NCBI GenBank assembly: GCA_945865925.1
Contig: CAMBFG010000008.1
Span: 35,728 to 99,727, forward strand
Reading direction: 5' to 3'
DNA length: 64,000 bases
Source of the DNA: Dehalococcoides mccartyi
GTDB lineage: Bacteria > Chloroflexota > Dehalococcoidia > UBA2979
The position numbers were made by a program, and so were the translations under genes. How positions within the stretch are numbered: position 1 is the stretch's first letter; each line of letters opens with the position of its first letter. Under the pieces are notes generated by a model that had not been told where the DNA came from, did not search any database, and saw only the letters and a program-made list of their open reading frames with translations. Shown piece by piece: positions 8,034 through 17,508 of the stretch.

Positions 8034-9404
8034 ATGGCAATGGGACGCGGCGGCCCGATGGGTCATGGCCAGCGGCCATCGATGCGCGCAGCGCTCGTGG
8101 TCTTCAAGTACCCGATCTATCGCCAGTTGTGGATCTCATCCGCCTTCGCATTTACCGGCATGCAGATGCTGATGGTGGCGCGGGCGCTGCTCGCGTGGGA
8201 ACTGACGCACTCGTTCACCGCGATCGGGACGATCTCGCTCGCCTTCGGGTTGCCGATGCTCGCGTTCTCTCTCGTGGGAGGGGCTGTCGCGGATCGTGTC
8301 GACAAGCGGAACCTGACGCTGGTCACCAACACGCTGATCGGCCTCCTGGCCGTGGTCACCGCCGTCATGGTGGCGATGGGCACGATGACCTTCGAGATCC
8401 TCTTCGTCGTCGGCCTCTTGCAGGGGACGCTTTCCGCCCTTGGGATGCCAGCGCGCACGCCGTTGATGGCGGAGGTCGTTGGGCCCGAGAACATGATGAG
8501 TGCCATCGCGATGTCCAACACCGCGATGAACGGCACCCGCCTCTTCGGTCCCGCCCTCGCCGGCGTGATCGCGGGCGCCTGGGGGCTCGAGTGGGCCTAT
8601 GCGGCGCAGGCCGTGGCCTACGTGCTGGCGACATTGACGATGCTCACCGTGCCCTCTGGCCTGGGTGCCGAGGCGCGTGCGAACCGGGCGCCGTCCAATG
8701 TGCTCACGGAGATCGGCGGCGGTCTGTCGTACGTGATGAAAAACAGCACGCTGCGCCTGCTGATGGGGATGATGTTCATCACCACGTTCTTTGCGATGCC
8801 GTACGTCATGCTGATGGCCGGCTTCGTCCAGCGTGACCTCGGCCAGTCGGAGGAAGCCTTCGGCTGGTTGCAGTCGATCTCCGGGATCGGCGCGCTCGCC
8901 GGTTCGCTCGCGATCGCGACCGTCACGAGCTTCGACCGCAAACCGCTGTTGCAGTGGATCTCCGGGATCCTCGGCGGTGGTGGACTGGTGCTGATGGCGG
9001 TGTTGTCCGGCCCGTTCGGCTTCGGTGGCGCGATCGCGGCGACGCTGGTGTTGGGCCTCTTCCTGACGGCCTACCAGACGCTGAACAGCACGATGATCAT
9101 GGACGCCGCGGAGCCGCAGTACTACGGCCGCGTGATGAGCATCAACATGCTCACCTTCAGCGCGATGCCGATCATGGCGGCGCCGCTCGGCATCGTCGCC
9201 GACCACATCGGCGCGTCGACGTTGTTCATCCTGCAGGGCTCGATGGTGGTCGGCTTCCTGATCCTGGTCGGGCTGCTGAACCCGAAGTACACCTTCGGGC
9301 GGCAGGCGCCTCGGGTGTTCGAGGGTGGGATGCCGGCACCACTGCCCGGCCGGCCCTCGACGGCTGGTGGCGGGTACGCGGGGGTCTCCGCCCGCCGTCC
9401 GTAG
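8034..9404 (+). CDS. MFS transporter, probable exporter
   Basis: A 456-residue major facilitator protein with about 12 hydrophobic helices, most like the enterobactin-exporter (EntS/MFS_3) group. Visible features are FKYPIYRQLWISSAFAFTG at the first helix, the A-loop motif GGAVADRVDKRNL near residue 85, and the central RTPLMAEVVGPENMMSAI. The tail is Pro/Gly-rich and probably cytoplasmic. The ATG at 8034 follows GGAGG by six bases; an ATG at 8001 in the same frame lacks a site. It is divergent from the CoA-transferase pair. The substrate is unknown. Confidence 0.85.
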   Translation: MAMGRGGPMGHGQRPSMRAALVVFKYPIYRQLWISSAFAFTGMQMLMVARALLAWELTHSFTAIGTISLAFGLPMLAFSLVGGAVADRVDKRNLTLVTNTLIGLLAVVTAVMVAMGTMTFEILFVVGLLQGTLSALGMPARTPLMAEVVGPENMMSAIAMSNTAMNGTRLFGPALAGVIAGAWGLEWAYAAQAVAYVLATLTMLTVPSGLGAEARANRAPSNVLTEIGGGLSYVMKNSTLRLLMGMMFITTFFAMPYVMLMAGFVQRDLGQSEEAFGWLQSISGIGALAGSLAIATVTSFDRKPLLQWISGILGGGGLVLMAVLSGPFGFGGAIAATLVLGLFLTAYQTLNSTMIMDAAEPQYYGRVMSINMLTFSAMPIMAAPLGIVADHIGASTLFILQGSMVVGFLILVGLLNPKYTFGRQAPRVFEGGMPAPLPGRPSTAGGGYAGVSARRP

Positions 9405-9517
9405 CCGCTCGATTCCCCAACCTGACGAATCTGCCTCGCCTCCCGCTGCTTGCGCGCGGGACGTACCATTCCCGCGCTCCATCACAATCATGGTGATGGC
9501 GCTTGGAGGAGGTCGCG

Positions 9518-10849
9518 ATGGCCGGTTGGCGCGAGGAGTACGAGCGTCGTCGGATGTCGTTCGACGCAGCGGCGGCGCTGATCCAGCGTGGCGACATTGT
9601 CCACACGCCGATCGGCGGGGATGCCCGTTCGTTCATGTCGGCGGTGATCCAGCGGGTGATGGCACTCGACTATCAGGTCACGATCCACGCGTGCAGCCCC
9701 ACGCCAGCACAGGAATGGTTCAGCGACGACCTCGCGTCGCTCCCGTTCGACCTCCGCACAGAGATCTACGTCGGCAACACCGGCCGCGTCGCCCTTGAGG
9801 CGAAGCGGGCCGACTTCTACTCCAACCTCTTCTCCAACCAGTTCAACGTGTGGGACCACCGCGAGGGCCAGCGCGAGCCGATCGACGTCTTCCTGACGCA
9901 GTGCACGCCCCCGGACGCGGACGGCTACGTGAACTTCGGTGGTTCACCGTGGCAGAAGGCCGACTTCACGCGCCGCGCGCGCACCTCGATCTTCGAGGTG
10001 TGGCCCTTCCTGCCGAACGTCCCCACGACCGAGCGCATGCATGTGTCGGAGGTGACGGCGTTCGTCGACACCCTGCTGACGGAGGCGCCCTCAGTGGCGG
10101 AGACCGTCCCGCCGGCAGAGGCACTCATCATCGTGGGTTACGTGAACGAGATTCTGCAGGACGGCGACACCGTCCAGATCGGTGCTGGCCGGACTGCGAC
10201 GCACCTCGTCCCGCTCGGGTTGTTCGAGGGCAAACATGATCTTGGTTGGCACTCAGAGATCACGCCCCGCGGCGTGGTGCCGCTGATGATGGAAGGGGTG
10301 GTCAACTCGTCCCGCAAGTCGAAAGACCGCGGCCTCCACGTGACGACGACGGTGTCGCCGAAGAACGCCGAGGAATTCGAGTGGCTGGAGAAGTCCGGCA
10401 AGATCGAGACGCGCGCCGTTAAAGAGGTGAACTCGATCCTGGAGATCGCGAAGCAGGATCGGATGTGCGCGATCAATAACGCGTTCACCGTGGACCTGAC
10501 GGGCCAGATCTGCTCGGAATCCCTCGGCACCACCACGTACAACGGCACCGGTGGCCAGTCCGAGTTCCACATCGGCGCTGCGCTGGCGAACGGCGGGAAG
10601 GCGATCACGGTGCTGCCGTCCTCCACGAAGGACGGCACGATCACGCGCATCGTCGGCGCGGTCACGGACGGCCAATTCGTCACGGTGCCGCGGACGTTCG
10701 CGGACTACGTGGTGACCGAGTTCGGCATCGCGCGCCTCGCTGGCAAGAGCCAGCGCCAGCGTGCCGAGGAACTGATCGCGATCGCGCACCCCGACCACCG
10801 GGGGGATCTGCGCGCGCAACTGCGTTCGCGCTTCTTCCCGACGGACTAA
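9518..10849 (+). CDS. Acetyl-CoA hydrolase / 4-hydroxybutyrate-type CoA-transferase (family I)
   Basis: A 443-residue family I CoA-transferase that uses a glutamyl-CoA thioester. Typical blocks are GDARSFMSAV at the N-terminus, GAGRTATHL for CoA binding, and DLGWHSEITPRGVVPLM with the probable catalytic Glu near 245 (usually LGIHTEM). Further blocks are NGTGGQSEFHIGAAL and TVPRTFADYVVTEFGIARL at the C-terminus. Substitution of the usual GIHTEM by GWHSEI may reflect a different acyl group. The ATG at 9518 follows GGAGGAGG. It lies 113 bp downstream of the MFS gene. Candidates are acetyl-CoA:4-hydroxybutyrate, propionate or succinate transfer, or plain hydrolysis. Confidence 0.85.
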   Translation: MAGWREEYERRRMSFDAAAALIQRGDIVHTPIGGDARSFMSAVIQRVMALDYQVTIHACSPTPAQEWFSDDLASLPFDLRTEIYVGNTGRVALEAKRADFYSNLFSNQFNVWDHREGQREPIDVFLTQCTPPDADGYVNFGGSPWQKADFTRRARTSIFEVWPFLPNVPTTERMHVSEVTAFVDTLLTEAPSVAETVPPAEALIIVGYVNEILQDGDTVQIGAGRTATHLVPLGLFEGKHDLGWHSEITPRGVVPLMMEGVVNSSRKSKDRGLHVTTTVSPKNAEEFEWLEKSGKIETRAVKEVNSILEIAKQDRMCAINNAFTVDLTGQICSESLGTTTYNGTGGQSEFHIGAALANGGKAITVLPSSTKDGTITRIVGAVTDGQFVTVPRTFADYVVTEFGIARLAGKSQRQRAEELIAIAHPDHRGDLRAQLRSRFFPTD

Positions 10850-10853
10850 GGAC

Positions 10854-11852
10854 TTAGTCCTCTTCGACCTCGGGGGCGCCGGCGCCGATCTGCTGCGCGC
10901 CGCCCGCGAGGAGTGCCTGCAACTCGCGCCATTCGCCGGGGGACATCCCGGCGGACTTCGCGGTGAGCGATTCGCCCGCGAGCATGCGCCGGACGGCCTC
11001 GAGTGACTGCTGGGAGAGTTGTGCGCCGCCCTGGCGGTAGTTCACGAACGCCTGGTGGGTCATCGGCACCCAGCGCGCCATGATGTCCGCCAGCACGTCC
11101 GCGTAGACACGGATCTCGTACTGGGCGTGTGCGTCCGCGCGGAGGCGGACGAAGTGCATCAGGTTGTGGAGGTCTGTCTTCCAGTACCACTGCGTGTAGA
11201 AGTTCAGCGACAGGTTCATCCGCGCCAGTTCGCGCGCGACACCGTCGTAGGCCGGGTCACGAGGTGTCCCATCCGGGCCTTCGTTCAGTAGTTCGTCGTA
11301 ATGGCCGTATGCCCGCTCGGCGTCCTCGCGGAGAATGGCCTGCACGCGGCGAGCCTGATCGGCGTCGAGCGTCGCACCTCGCCCCTGACGGTTGACCGAG
11401 GACTGTGCGGCGATGTTGGCCGCGTCCGGGATGTAGAACTCGTTGTCGAGGATCGAGTAGCGCGCGGAGTACTCGTTCACGTTCGCGGTGCGGTGGCGGA
11501 TCCACTGGCGGGCGATGAAGATCGGCAGCTTCACATGCAGTTTGATCTCGCACATCTCGAACGGCGAGGTGTGCCAGTTCCGCATGAGGTAGTTGATCAG
11601 CCCCTGGTCGTCGCGCTGTCGCTTCGTGCCTCGACCGTAGGAGACACGTGCGGCCTGCACGACGGCTGCGTCGTCGCCCATGTAGTCGATCACCCGGATG
11701 AAGCCGTGGTCGAGCACCGGGAGCGGCTCGTAGAGGATCTCCTCGACGGCCGCGACGGTGGCGCGGCGGGTCGGGACACACTCGGCGCGCAGGGCGTCGA
11801 TCTCCGCGCGCTGCTCCGGCGTCAGGTGGGCGGCGTCATCCGAGGTGGCCAT
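10854..11852 (-). CDS. thyX: FAD-dependent thymidylate synthase
   Basis: Makes dTMP from dUMP with methylene-tetrahydrofolate, FAD and NADPH. The 332-residue protein is longer than compact ThyX (about 220-250), with a 45-residue N-terminal and a C-terminal extension. The signature is [15 protein letters not shown] at 119-133, fitting RHRxxxxxxxSx[10 protein letters not shown] near 65-73, [17 protein letters not shown] before the signature, and the later [15 protein letters not shown] are also typical. The start at 11852 follows a G-rich Shine-Dalgarno (GGGGGGAA). No thyA is seen; with dut nearby it supplies the thymidylate route. It converges on the CoA-transferase gene with 4 bp between stops. 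Confidence 0.95.
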   Translation of the reverse strand: MATSDDAAHLTPEQRAEIDALRAECVPTRRATVAAVEEILYEPLPVLDHGFIRVIDYMGDDAAVVQAARVSYGRGTKRQRDDQGLINYLMRNWHTSPFEMCEIKLHVKLPIFIARQWIRHRTANVNEYSARYSILDNEFYIPDAANIAAQSSVNRQGRGATLDADQARRVQAILREDAERAYGHYDELLNEGPDGTPRDPAYDGVARELARMNLSLNFYTQWYWKTDLHNLMHFVRLRADAHAQYEIRVYADVLADIMARWVPMTHQAFVNYRQGGAQLSQQSLEAVRRMLAGESLTAKSAGMSPGEWRELQALLAGGAQQIGAGAPEVEED

Positions 11853-12031
11853 CGGTTCCCCCCGTCGTCGAGGGGCGCGGTACTGGCGGGTGCGGGCGCG
11901 TTCGGCACGCCAGCAGGGGGGAAGCGCCACGCCACACGCGAGGTGTCGTGAAGTGCAGTGCTCCCGGCAGGATACCGAGGCGGTGGACGGACGTCGAAGG
12001 TCTGGGTGGCACTCGGCGCGGAGTCGGGCGG

Positions 12032-12244
12032 CTAACGGGCGGCGCGACGGACAGCGCGAGCGCGGGCGACCTCATTCGGGTCCCAGAGCCCACAATCGGT
12101 CTCGATGTTCTCCAGGAACGGCCCGATGCAGTCCTTGCCTTCCCGGATGATGTGGTTGCAGATCATCACGTAGGGATCCAGCCGGGACGAGTCGATCGTC
12201 CGGCGGAGCCACTGGCATTCAATTGCGAGGCGCTCGGTGTCCAC
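12032..12244 (-). CDS. Small hypothetical protein, about 70 aa
   Basis: The C-terminal part of a longer minus-strand reading frame looks protein-like, with normal amino-acid balance and Cys, His and Trp residues ([28 protein letters not shown]). The upstream part is arginine-rich and resembles a shadow frame. A GTG at 12244 is the likely start, giving 70 residues; an AGGG lies 13 bases upstream, farther than ideal. Four cysteines could bind metal, but no zinc-finger spacing is clear. I do not recognise the family. It is divergent from the membrane protein gene at 12353. Confidence 0.5.
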   Translation of the reverse strand: MDTERLAIECQWLRRTIDSSRLDPYVMICNHIIREGKDCIGPFLENIETDCGLWDPNEVARARAVRRAAR

Positions 12245-12352
12245 AGGACGAGCATATCCCTGCCCTTCCTCACGCGCCCCCAACCGGCTGGACGTGCGCA
12301 GTACGATGGGTGTTCGGATCCGCCCCGGAACTCGCCATAGCCTGGAGCGAAC

Positions 12353-13333
12353 GTGCCACAACTGCCGCCCGTGGCTGCCGCGGCGTTTGTCATCGCTGTG
12401 CTGATGGCCATCCTTGTGACGACCGTCACCGTTCAAGTGCGCGCTCGGCGCCGCCGGACGCTTCTGGCTGCGATGCTGCGTGCCACCGCGCCTGTCCCGG
12501 ACCCGATCCCGGTACCTGTCCCTCGGTCTGCTGCGTCGTCCGCCGGGTCGTCCGCCACCACCACCACCCTCGAAGCCCCGATCGCGGCCACGCCCTCGCC
12601 CCCCTCGTCGCTACGCGGGAACGACTACAGCCGCGCGGAGCGCGAGGCCCGGTTCAGTGCCTTCGACGAGCGCTCCTCGACGCGGGAGGCGGCACCCGGC
12701 CGACCGGCTCGACGGTTGGCCGCCCAGGTGGCCCACGCGGCCGCTGCGACGGCCCCGGTGCTGGTTGCTGGCCCGGAGCGCCCGATGTCCGTCGCCCCGG
12801 CTGCCGAGGCCCCCCGGCCCGCTCCGGCAACGGCTCCGATCGAGAGAGTCGAGCCACCGCAGGCGCCCAGCACTCCCGTCCGCCACATCCCGATGCGGAC
12901 GCACGGCGGACTCGCCTCCGTGATCCTCGACGTCGACGTTCCGACGGCGATCGCGCCGTCGATGCCGGTGGTCGCTCCAGTGCCGGTCGCTGTCGTCGAG
13001 GTGGCGGTCGAGGAGCCGGTGGTCGCCGAACGTGAGCCCGAGCAGGCGTCGCCCGTAGAGACCCCGCCAGCGCCCCCGCGCACTCCCGAGCTGCTCCGCG
13101 AGGCCATCCGAGAGTCCGTTCGCGAGCCCCAGATGACAGTGCTGGCGCCTCGACAGGTGGTACCGGCGCTGCCGGCGCTGATGACGCGCGAGGTGACCCT
13201 GGGAGACGCGGCACGAGCGCTCCGGAACAGCCTCACGATGACGGATGGCCGTCAGTTGCGTCGTGCGGTCGCGGTGGGCGCAGCGACTTCGGTGGTGGCT
13301 GCAGCCTTCGCGATCCGGGGTCGTAAGCGCTAG
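12353..13333 (+). CDS. Pro/Ala/Val-rich single-pass membrane protein, unknown function
   Basis: The 326-residue product has an N-terminal hydrophobic segment (about residues 6-27) followed by RARRRR, a signal anchor or uncleaved signal. A long low-complexity region of Pro, Ala, Val and Glu runs from about 45 to 265 and should be disordered. The C-terminal LRRAVAVGAATSVVAAAFAI (about 302-321) is again hydrophobic and ends in basic residues. The GTG start at 12353 has GGAG ten bases upstream. No enzymatic motif is present. It may span or tether at the cell envelope, but no family is recognised. Codon use matches the surroundings. Confidence 0.6.
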   Translation: MPQLPPVAAAAFVIAVLMAILVTTVTVQVRARRRRTLLAAMLRATAPVPDPIPVPVPRSAASSAGSSATTTTLEAPIAATPSPPSSLRGNDYSRAEREARFSAFDERSSTREAAPGRPARRLAAQVAHAAAATAPVLVAGPERPMSVAPAAEAPRPAPATAPIERVEPPQAPSTPVRHIPMRTHGGLASVILDVDVPTAIAPSMPVVAPVPVAVVEVAVEEPVVAEREPEQASPVETPPAPPRTPELLREAIRESVREPQMTVLAPRQVVPALPALMTREVTLGDAARALRNSLTMTDGRQLRRAVAVGAATSVVAAAFAIRGRKR

Positions 13334-13492
13334 TCCAGACTCGTTATCGCGATTCTTCGCAGGGTCTGAGCGGGATTTCACAGTTCCGCAATGCTTCAGC
13401 AATCCACGCAGCACATCTACCCCGCATGATTCCTCTCAAGGAACAAGAGGCGGCTCTCCGTCGTTTCTGTTCCACATGGAGAGGAGCCGGAC

Positions 13493-13726
13493 ATGCTGTT
13501 TACGAAGGCCTGCCCGCGCTGTCAGGGCGATGTCAGCCGAGTCGAAGACATTGGCGACACGTACTTCTCGTGCGTCCAGTGCGGACACACGTCGTACGCA
13601 TCACCGATGCCGAAGGCGCTTCAGGCCGTTGAGCCTCAGCGCACCTGGCTGTCGGCCGTCGACCGGACGGTCGCACGCAAGCGCCGCATCAGCCGCGCGC
13701 CCGCGCGACCCGCTCAGGCGGCGTAG
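13493..13726 (+). CDS. Small zinc-ribbon protein, 77 aa
   Basis: Two CxxC pairs, CPRC at 7-10 and CVQC at 27-30, form a rubredoxin-like zinc ribbon of the kind found in small nucleic-acid-binding or protein-interaction proteins. The rest is basic (RTVARKRRISRAPARP), consistent with binding nucleic acid. A good AGGAG lies seven bases before the ATG. It stands alone, with a terminator immediately downstream. A regulatory role is possible but unproven. Confidence 0.7.
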   Translation: MLFTKACPRCQGDVSRVEDIGDTYFSCVQCGHTSYASPMPKALQAVEPQRTWLSAVDRTVARKRRISRAPARPAQAA

Positions 13727-13758
13727 GCACGACGCACTCAGTGCGGCCAACTACCAGG

Positions 13759-13782
13759 AGGCGGGGTCGTGAGGCCCCGCCT
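13759..13782. terminator. Bidirectional terminator hairpin
   Basis: AGGCGGGGTC and GGCCCCGCCT pair around a GTGA loop (one T-G wobble), between the zinc-ribbon gene and convergent fabF, followed by TCTGC on the plus strand. Confidence 0.65.
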
Positions 13783-13809
13783 TCTGCATACCTGTGGGGT
13801 CCGAGGGTC

Positions 13810-15060
13810 CTACGGCTGGTAGCGCCGGAACACCGCGCTCGCGTTCTGCCCACCGAGGCCGAACGAGTTGGACATCACCACGTCGATCTGGGCCTGCACG
13901 GCTGTGTTGGGCGTGATGTCCAGGTCGCAGGTCGGGTCGGGGTACTCGTAGTTGATCGTCGGCGGCACGATGCCGTGGTGGAGCGCCAGCACGGATGCCA
14001 CCGCCTCGATGCCGCCCGCGCCCGCCGCGAGATGGCCGGTCATCGATTTTGTCGAAGAGATCTTCACGCGGTGTGCGTCGGCGTCGCCGAATGCGATTTT
14101 GATGGCGTGCGTCTCCGTACGGTCGTTCAGCGGCGTGCTGGTGCCGTGCGCGTTGATGTAGTCGACGTGCGATGCCTCGATGCCCGCGTCCCGCAGGGCG
14201 CGGGTCATGGCGAGCGCCTGGCCATTCGGGTCGGGCGCGGTGTCGTCCGTGGCGTCGAAGGACCAGCCGACACCCGCGAGTTCGCCGTAGACGCGCGCGC
14301 CACGCTCGAGGGCAGCCTCCTCAGACTCGATGAGGAGGACGCCGGCGCCTTCGCCCAGGATGAAGCCGTCACGCTGGATGTCGAAGGGGCGGCAGGCGTG
14401 CTCGGGGTCGTCGTTGCGCTTGGAGAGCGCGCCGAGGCGGCCCATGGAGGAAAGCGAGAGCGGGGTGATCATCGCTTCCGCGCCACCGACGAGGATGGCG
14501 CGGGCATGGCCGAGCCGGATCATCGAGAGCGCATGGCCGAGGGCGTCCGTGCCGGAGGCGCAAGCGGTGTTGATCGTCGTGTTGGGGCCTCGGACGCCAA
14601 GTTGTCTCGCAAGGCGGGCCGCGCCCATGTGCTGGCCCATGCGGGTGATGATGAACGGGTCGACGCCTCGGGAGCCGCGCTCGACGTAGCCCATCCATTC
14701 CGGGCCCATGTTGAACACGTCGCCCGAGGTCGCCATCACCACGCCGATGTCGTCGCGGTTGGCGTCGGTGACCTCGAGGCCGGCGTCGCGGATGGCCTGG
14801 ACGCCGGCGGCGTGGCCGAACTGCGCGAAACGACCGGTGCGGCGAGCAACCTTCTTTTCGAGGTAGGGCTCGATATCAAAATGTTTGACTTCGCCGGCGA
14901 TCTGGACGAGGTCGCTTGAGGCATCCCACTGGGTCACGCGTCCGATGCCGTTGCGGCCGCTGCGCAGGCCTTCCCAGTATTCGTCCAGGTCGTTGCCGAT
15001 CGGGGTGACGGCGCCCATGCCGGTGATCAGGGCGCGGTGGATCGTGCGAGTGGCGGGCAT
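13810..15060 (-). CDS. fabF: Beta-ketoacyl-ACP synthase II
   Basis: Condenses acyl-ACP with malonyl-ACP in fatty-acid elongation. The 416-residue protein has the complete Cys-His-His triad: Cys167 in NTACASGTDALG, His in NAHGTSTPLND (about 307) and His in STKSMTGHLAAGAGG (about 343), plus the C-terminal SNSFGLGGQNAS. The start at 15060 follows GGGAGG by five bases and matches the family N-terminus (HRALITGMGAVTPIG); the open frame further upstream is not protein-like. No other fab genes or acpP are adjacent, so it may be a stand-alone synthase, and a polyketide-type KS is less likely. Confidence 0.94.
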   Translation of the reverse strand: MPATRTIHRALITGMGAVTPIGNDLDEYWEGLRSGRNGIGRVTQWDASSDLVQIAGEVKHFDIEPYLEKKVARRTGRFAQFGHAAGVQAIRDAGLEVTDANRDDIGVVMATSGDVFNMGPEWMGYVERGSRGVDPFIITRMGQHMGAARLARQLGVRGPNTTINTACASGTDALGHALSMIRLGHARAILVGGAEAMITPLSLSSMGRLGALSKRNDDPEHACRPFDIQRDGFILGEGAGVLLIESEEAALERGARVYGELAGVGWSFDATDDTAPDPNGQALAMTRALRDAGIEASHVDYINAHGTSTPLNDRTETHAIKIAFGDADAHRVKISSTKSMTGHLAAGAGGIEAVASVLALHHGIVPPTINYEYPDPTCDLDITPNTAVQAQIDVVMSNSFGLGGQNASAVFRRYQP

Positions 15061-15193
15061 AGAGGCCTCCCGAGGTGTTGAGGTCACCATGCTAGCCGCG
15101 GTGATGCCTGAACCGCGACGGCGCAGGGGCTGGTCGGGCGTGGCAGAATACCGGCGGCGCAGCGCCCAAGGGCGCGCGGAGAGGGGCTGGGCC

Positions 15194-16390
15194 ATGCCAT
15201 TGCCGCTTGAGGGCTTTCGAATCCTCGACCTGTCGATCTGGCAGCAGGGCACCTATGCGACGGCGATGCTCGCCGACATGGGTGCGGACGTCATCAAGAT
15301 CGAGTCGTACGCGAATCCAGACCCGGGCCGCGGCCTTCAGCAGGGCGGGCCTCGCAACGCCTACTTCAACACGCTGAACCGAGGGAAGCGCTCGATCCTC
15401 CTCGACATGAAGAATCCGGCGGGCATGGAGGTGTTCTGGCGCCTGGTGCAGACGGCGGACGTCTTCCACAACAACATGCGCGGCGGCGTGATGGAACGCC
15501 TGGGTGTCACGTTCGAGACGATCCAGCAGCACAACCCTCACTGCATCTTCTCCAGCGCGACCGGGTGGGGGCACCTTGGGCCCGAGCGGCACAAGGGCGC
15601 GATGGACCTGCTCGCGCAGGCGCGTGGCGGCTTCATGTCCGTGACCGGCGACGGCGAGGATGGTGCGCCGATGCCCGCCGGCTTCCCGCAGGCCGACCAT
15701 GTGGGCGCGATGGTTTCGGGGTACTCGATCGTGCTCGCGCTGCTGTCGCGGGAACGGCACGGCGAGGCACAGGAGGTGAACACCTCGCTGTACGGGTCGC
15801 AGATGCTCATCCAGTCATACAACATCACCGGGGCGATGTGGAGCGGGAGCCTGATCGGCCGGCGGAAGCACGATGAACGCCCGCCGACGTGGAACCACTT
15901 CAAGGCCGGTGACGGCAAATGGTTCATGGTCGGCTTCCTCCCCGCCGACAAGTGGTGGCCGCAATTCTGCGACGTGCTGGGCTCCCAGGAGTTGAAGCAG
16001 GACCCGTATCGCACGGGCGTCCAGCGCCTCGAGCGACTGGGCGAGGTGACGGCGAAGATGGACGCGATCTTCGCGACGAAGACGCGAGACGAGTGGATCG
16101 CGCTGTTCCACGCGCAGGACCTGCTGGTGCAGCCGGTGATGGACTACCTCGAGATCGGCAAGGACCCACAGGCCTGGGCGAACGGCTACATCGTGGAAGT
16201 GCCGGACGAGAACGGGAAGGCGTGGCCGATGGTCGGCTCGCCGGTCCACCTCTCGAAGACGCCTGCCCAACTGAAGAAGCAGGCCCCCGAGTTCGGCCAG
16301 CACACCGAGGAGGTGCTGCTGGAGTCCGGCTTCACCTGGGACGAGGTCGAGGCGTACCGCGCGAAGGGCGCCTTCGGCACGTCGCCGTAG
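15194..16390 (+). CDS. Family III CoA-transferase (CaiB/BaiF)
   Basis: A third family III CoA-transferase, 398 residues. It has FRILDLSIWQQGTYATAMLADMG, VIKIESYANPDPGR, NRGKRSILLDM, SSATGWGHLGPE and a probable catalytic Asp168 in PQADHVGAM. The ATG at 15194 follows GAGGGG. It diverges from fabF by 133 bp. A GFLPADKWWPQFCDVLG substrate-lobe segment and the long C-terminus ending AYRAKGAFGTSP distinguish it from the other copies, so its substrate probably differs. Single gene, ended by a strong terminator. Confidence 0.9.
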   Translation: MPLPLEGFRILDLSIWQQGTYATAMLADMGADVIKIESYANPDPGRGLQQGGPRNAYFNTLNRGKRSILLDMKNPAGMEVFWRLVQTADVFHNNMRGGVMERLGVTFETIQQHNPHCIFSSATGWGHLGPERHKGAMDLLAQARGGFMSVTGDGEDGAPMPAGFPQADHVGAMVSGYSIVLALLSRERHGEAQEVNTSLYGSQMLIQSYNITGAMWSGSLIGRRKHDERPPTWNHFKAGDGKWFMVGFLPADKWWPQFCDVLGSQELKQDPYRTGVQRLERLGEVTAKMDAIFATKTRDEWIALFHAQDLLVQPVMDYLEIGKDPQAWANGYIVEVPDENGKAWPMVGSPVHLSKTPAQLKKQAPEFGQHTEEVLLESGFTWDEVEAYRAKGAFGTSP

Positions 16391-16407
16391 CGTCGGCAGC
16401 ACACGAC

Positions 16408-16449
16408 ACAAGCAGAAGGCCCGGCAGTGATGCCGGGCCTTCTGCTTGT
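16408..16449. terminator. Strong bidirectional terminator
   Basis: A 19-bp perfect stem (16408-16426 with 16431-16449) with a GTGA tetraloop lies between convergent genes. The core is AGCAGAAGGCCCGGCA. It is among the longest perfect hairpins I saw in the window. Confidence 0.85.
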
Positions 16450-16468
16450 CTGCGCAAACGTCGAGGGG

Positions 16469-17338
16469 CTACAGGCCGCCGAGGCTCTGGAGGAATTCGC
16501 GGATGTTGAGGGCCAGGGCGGACGGCTGATCGGTGGGGACCGGGTGGCCCGCGTCCTCGATCAGGCTGACACGGGAGCCGCTGATGCGGCGGTGGAGGCG
16601 CTGGATGGCCTCGGGCGTCAGCATGTCGGTCTCAGCGCCGCGCACGATCATCGTGGGGCACTGGATGCGGTCAGCGGAGTCCCAGAGGTCGGCGAGGCGG
16701 CGCTGGCCGGGGTCCGGCTCGGGCGGGCGCACGGTCGCGTCGCGGAAGACGGGGTCGAGGTCCCAGACGAAGACGCCGTCCTCGTTGACGGTGAAGGAGG
16801 CGCGCACGCGGCGCTCCAACTGCTCCGTGTTCGCATAGGGGAAGAACTCACGGAAGGCGATCACGGCGTCATCCAGGCTGGCGAAGGAGTCGCCGACGGA
16901 GAGCAGGCGGCGCAGTTGCTCGACACCGGAGCGCAGCACCTCGGGCGCCGACTCGATGATGACGAGGGCGGTCACGGTCTCGGGGTGTTCGGCGGCGTAG
17001 CAGACCGCGTTCGCGCCACCCATCGAGTGGCCCACGATGGTGACGGAGCGGAGCCCGAGGGTTTCGATGAGCGCGGCAAGGTCTTCGACCTGGGTGGCGC
17101 GGGTGTAGTCGCGGTCGCCGGCGCGAGCGGTGGAACCGTAACCGCGCTGGTCGACGGCGATGACGCGATATTCGCGCGCGAGGTCGGAGGCGACGTCTGA
17201 CCACGCCTCGCACGTCTCGGCGTAGCCGTGGAGCAGGAGGAGCGCGTGGCGGCTGCGGGGGTCACCCCATTCGCGGACGTGGAAGCGGAGGCTATTGGCC
17301 TCGATCATTTCGTCGCGCGGACGTGTGCTGGTGGCCAT
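16469..17338 (-). CDS. Alpha/beta-fold hydrolase
   Basis: 289 residues. It has ALLLLHGYAETCEAW (oxyanion loop), DQRGYGSTARAG, the nucleophile elbow GHSMGGANAV, the acid region RGAETDMLTPE, and DAGHPVPTDQP with the catalytic His. The triad therefore looks intact, and the pattern resembles epoxide hydrolase, haloperoxidase or lactonase-type members. The ATG at 17338 follows GGAGG. The next gene upstream on this strand lies about 170 bp away, so it is probably transcribed separately. The substrate is unknown. Confidence 0.86.
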   Translation of the reverse strand: MATSTRPRDEMIEANSLRFHVREWGDPRSRHALLLLHGYAETCEAWSDVASDLAREYRVIAVDQRGYGSTARAGDRDYTRATQVEDLAALIETLGLRSVTIVGHSMGGANAVCYAAEHPETVTALVIIESAPEVLRSGVEQLRRLLSVGDSFASLDDAVIAFREFFPYANTEQLERRVRASFTVNEDGVFVWDLDPVFRDATVRPPEPDPGQRRLADLWDSADRIQCPTMIVRGAETDMLTPEAIQRLHRRISGSRVSLIEDAGHPVPTDQPSALALNIREFLQSLGGL

Positions 17339-17508
17339 CTGGGAGCCTCCGAGGGTTGCGAGCGCCATCGATGGCGCGTGGGGTGTCGAGCGGCGCGAGC
17401 CGATTCGTTCAGGCTGCCGACGGTCGCTCTGGAGCACCCAACGTACGACGCGGGGCCGTTAGAGCGTCGAAAATATCACGAAACGTATGAGCCTGAATCT
17501 GAGCCGGT

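Noticed and set aside
13741..14919. 392-codon plus-strand frame opposite fabF
   Set aside because: It overlaps fabF completely; only fabF has catalytic motifs.
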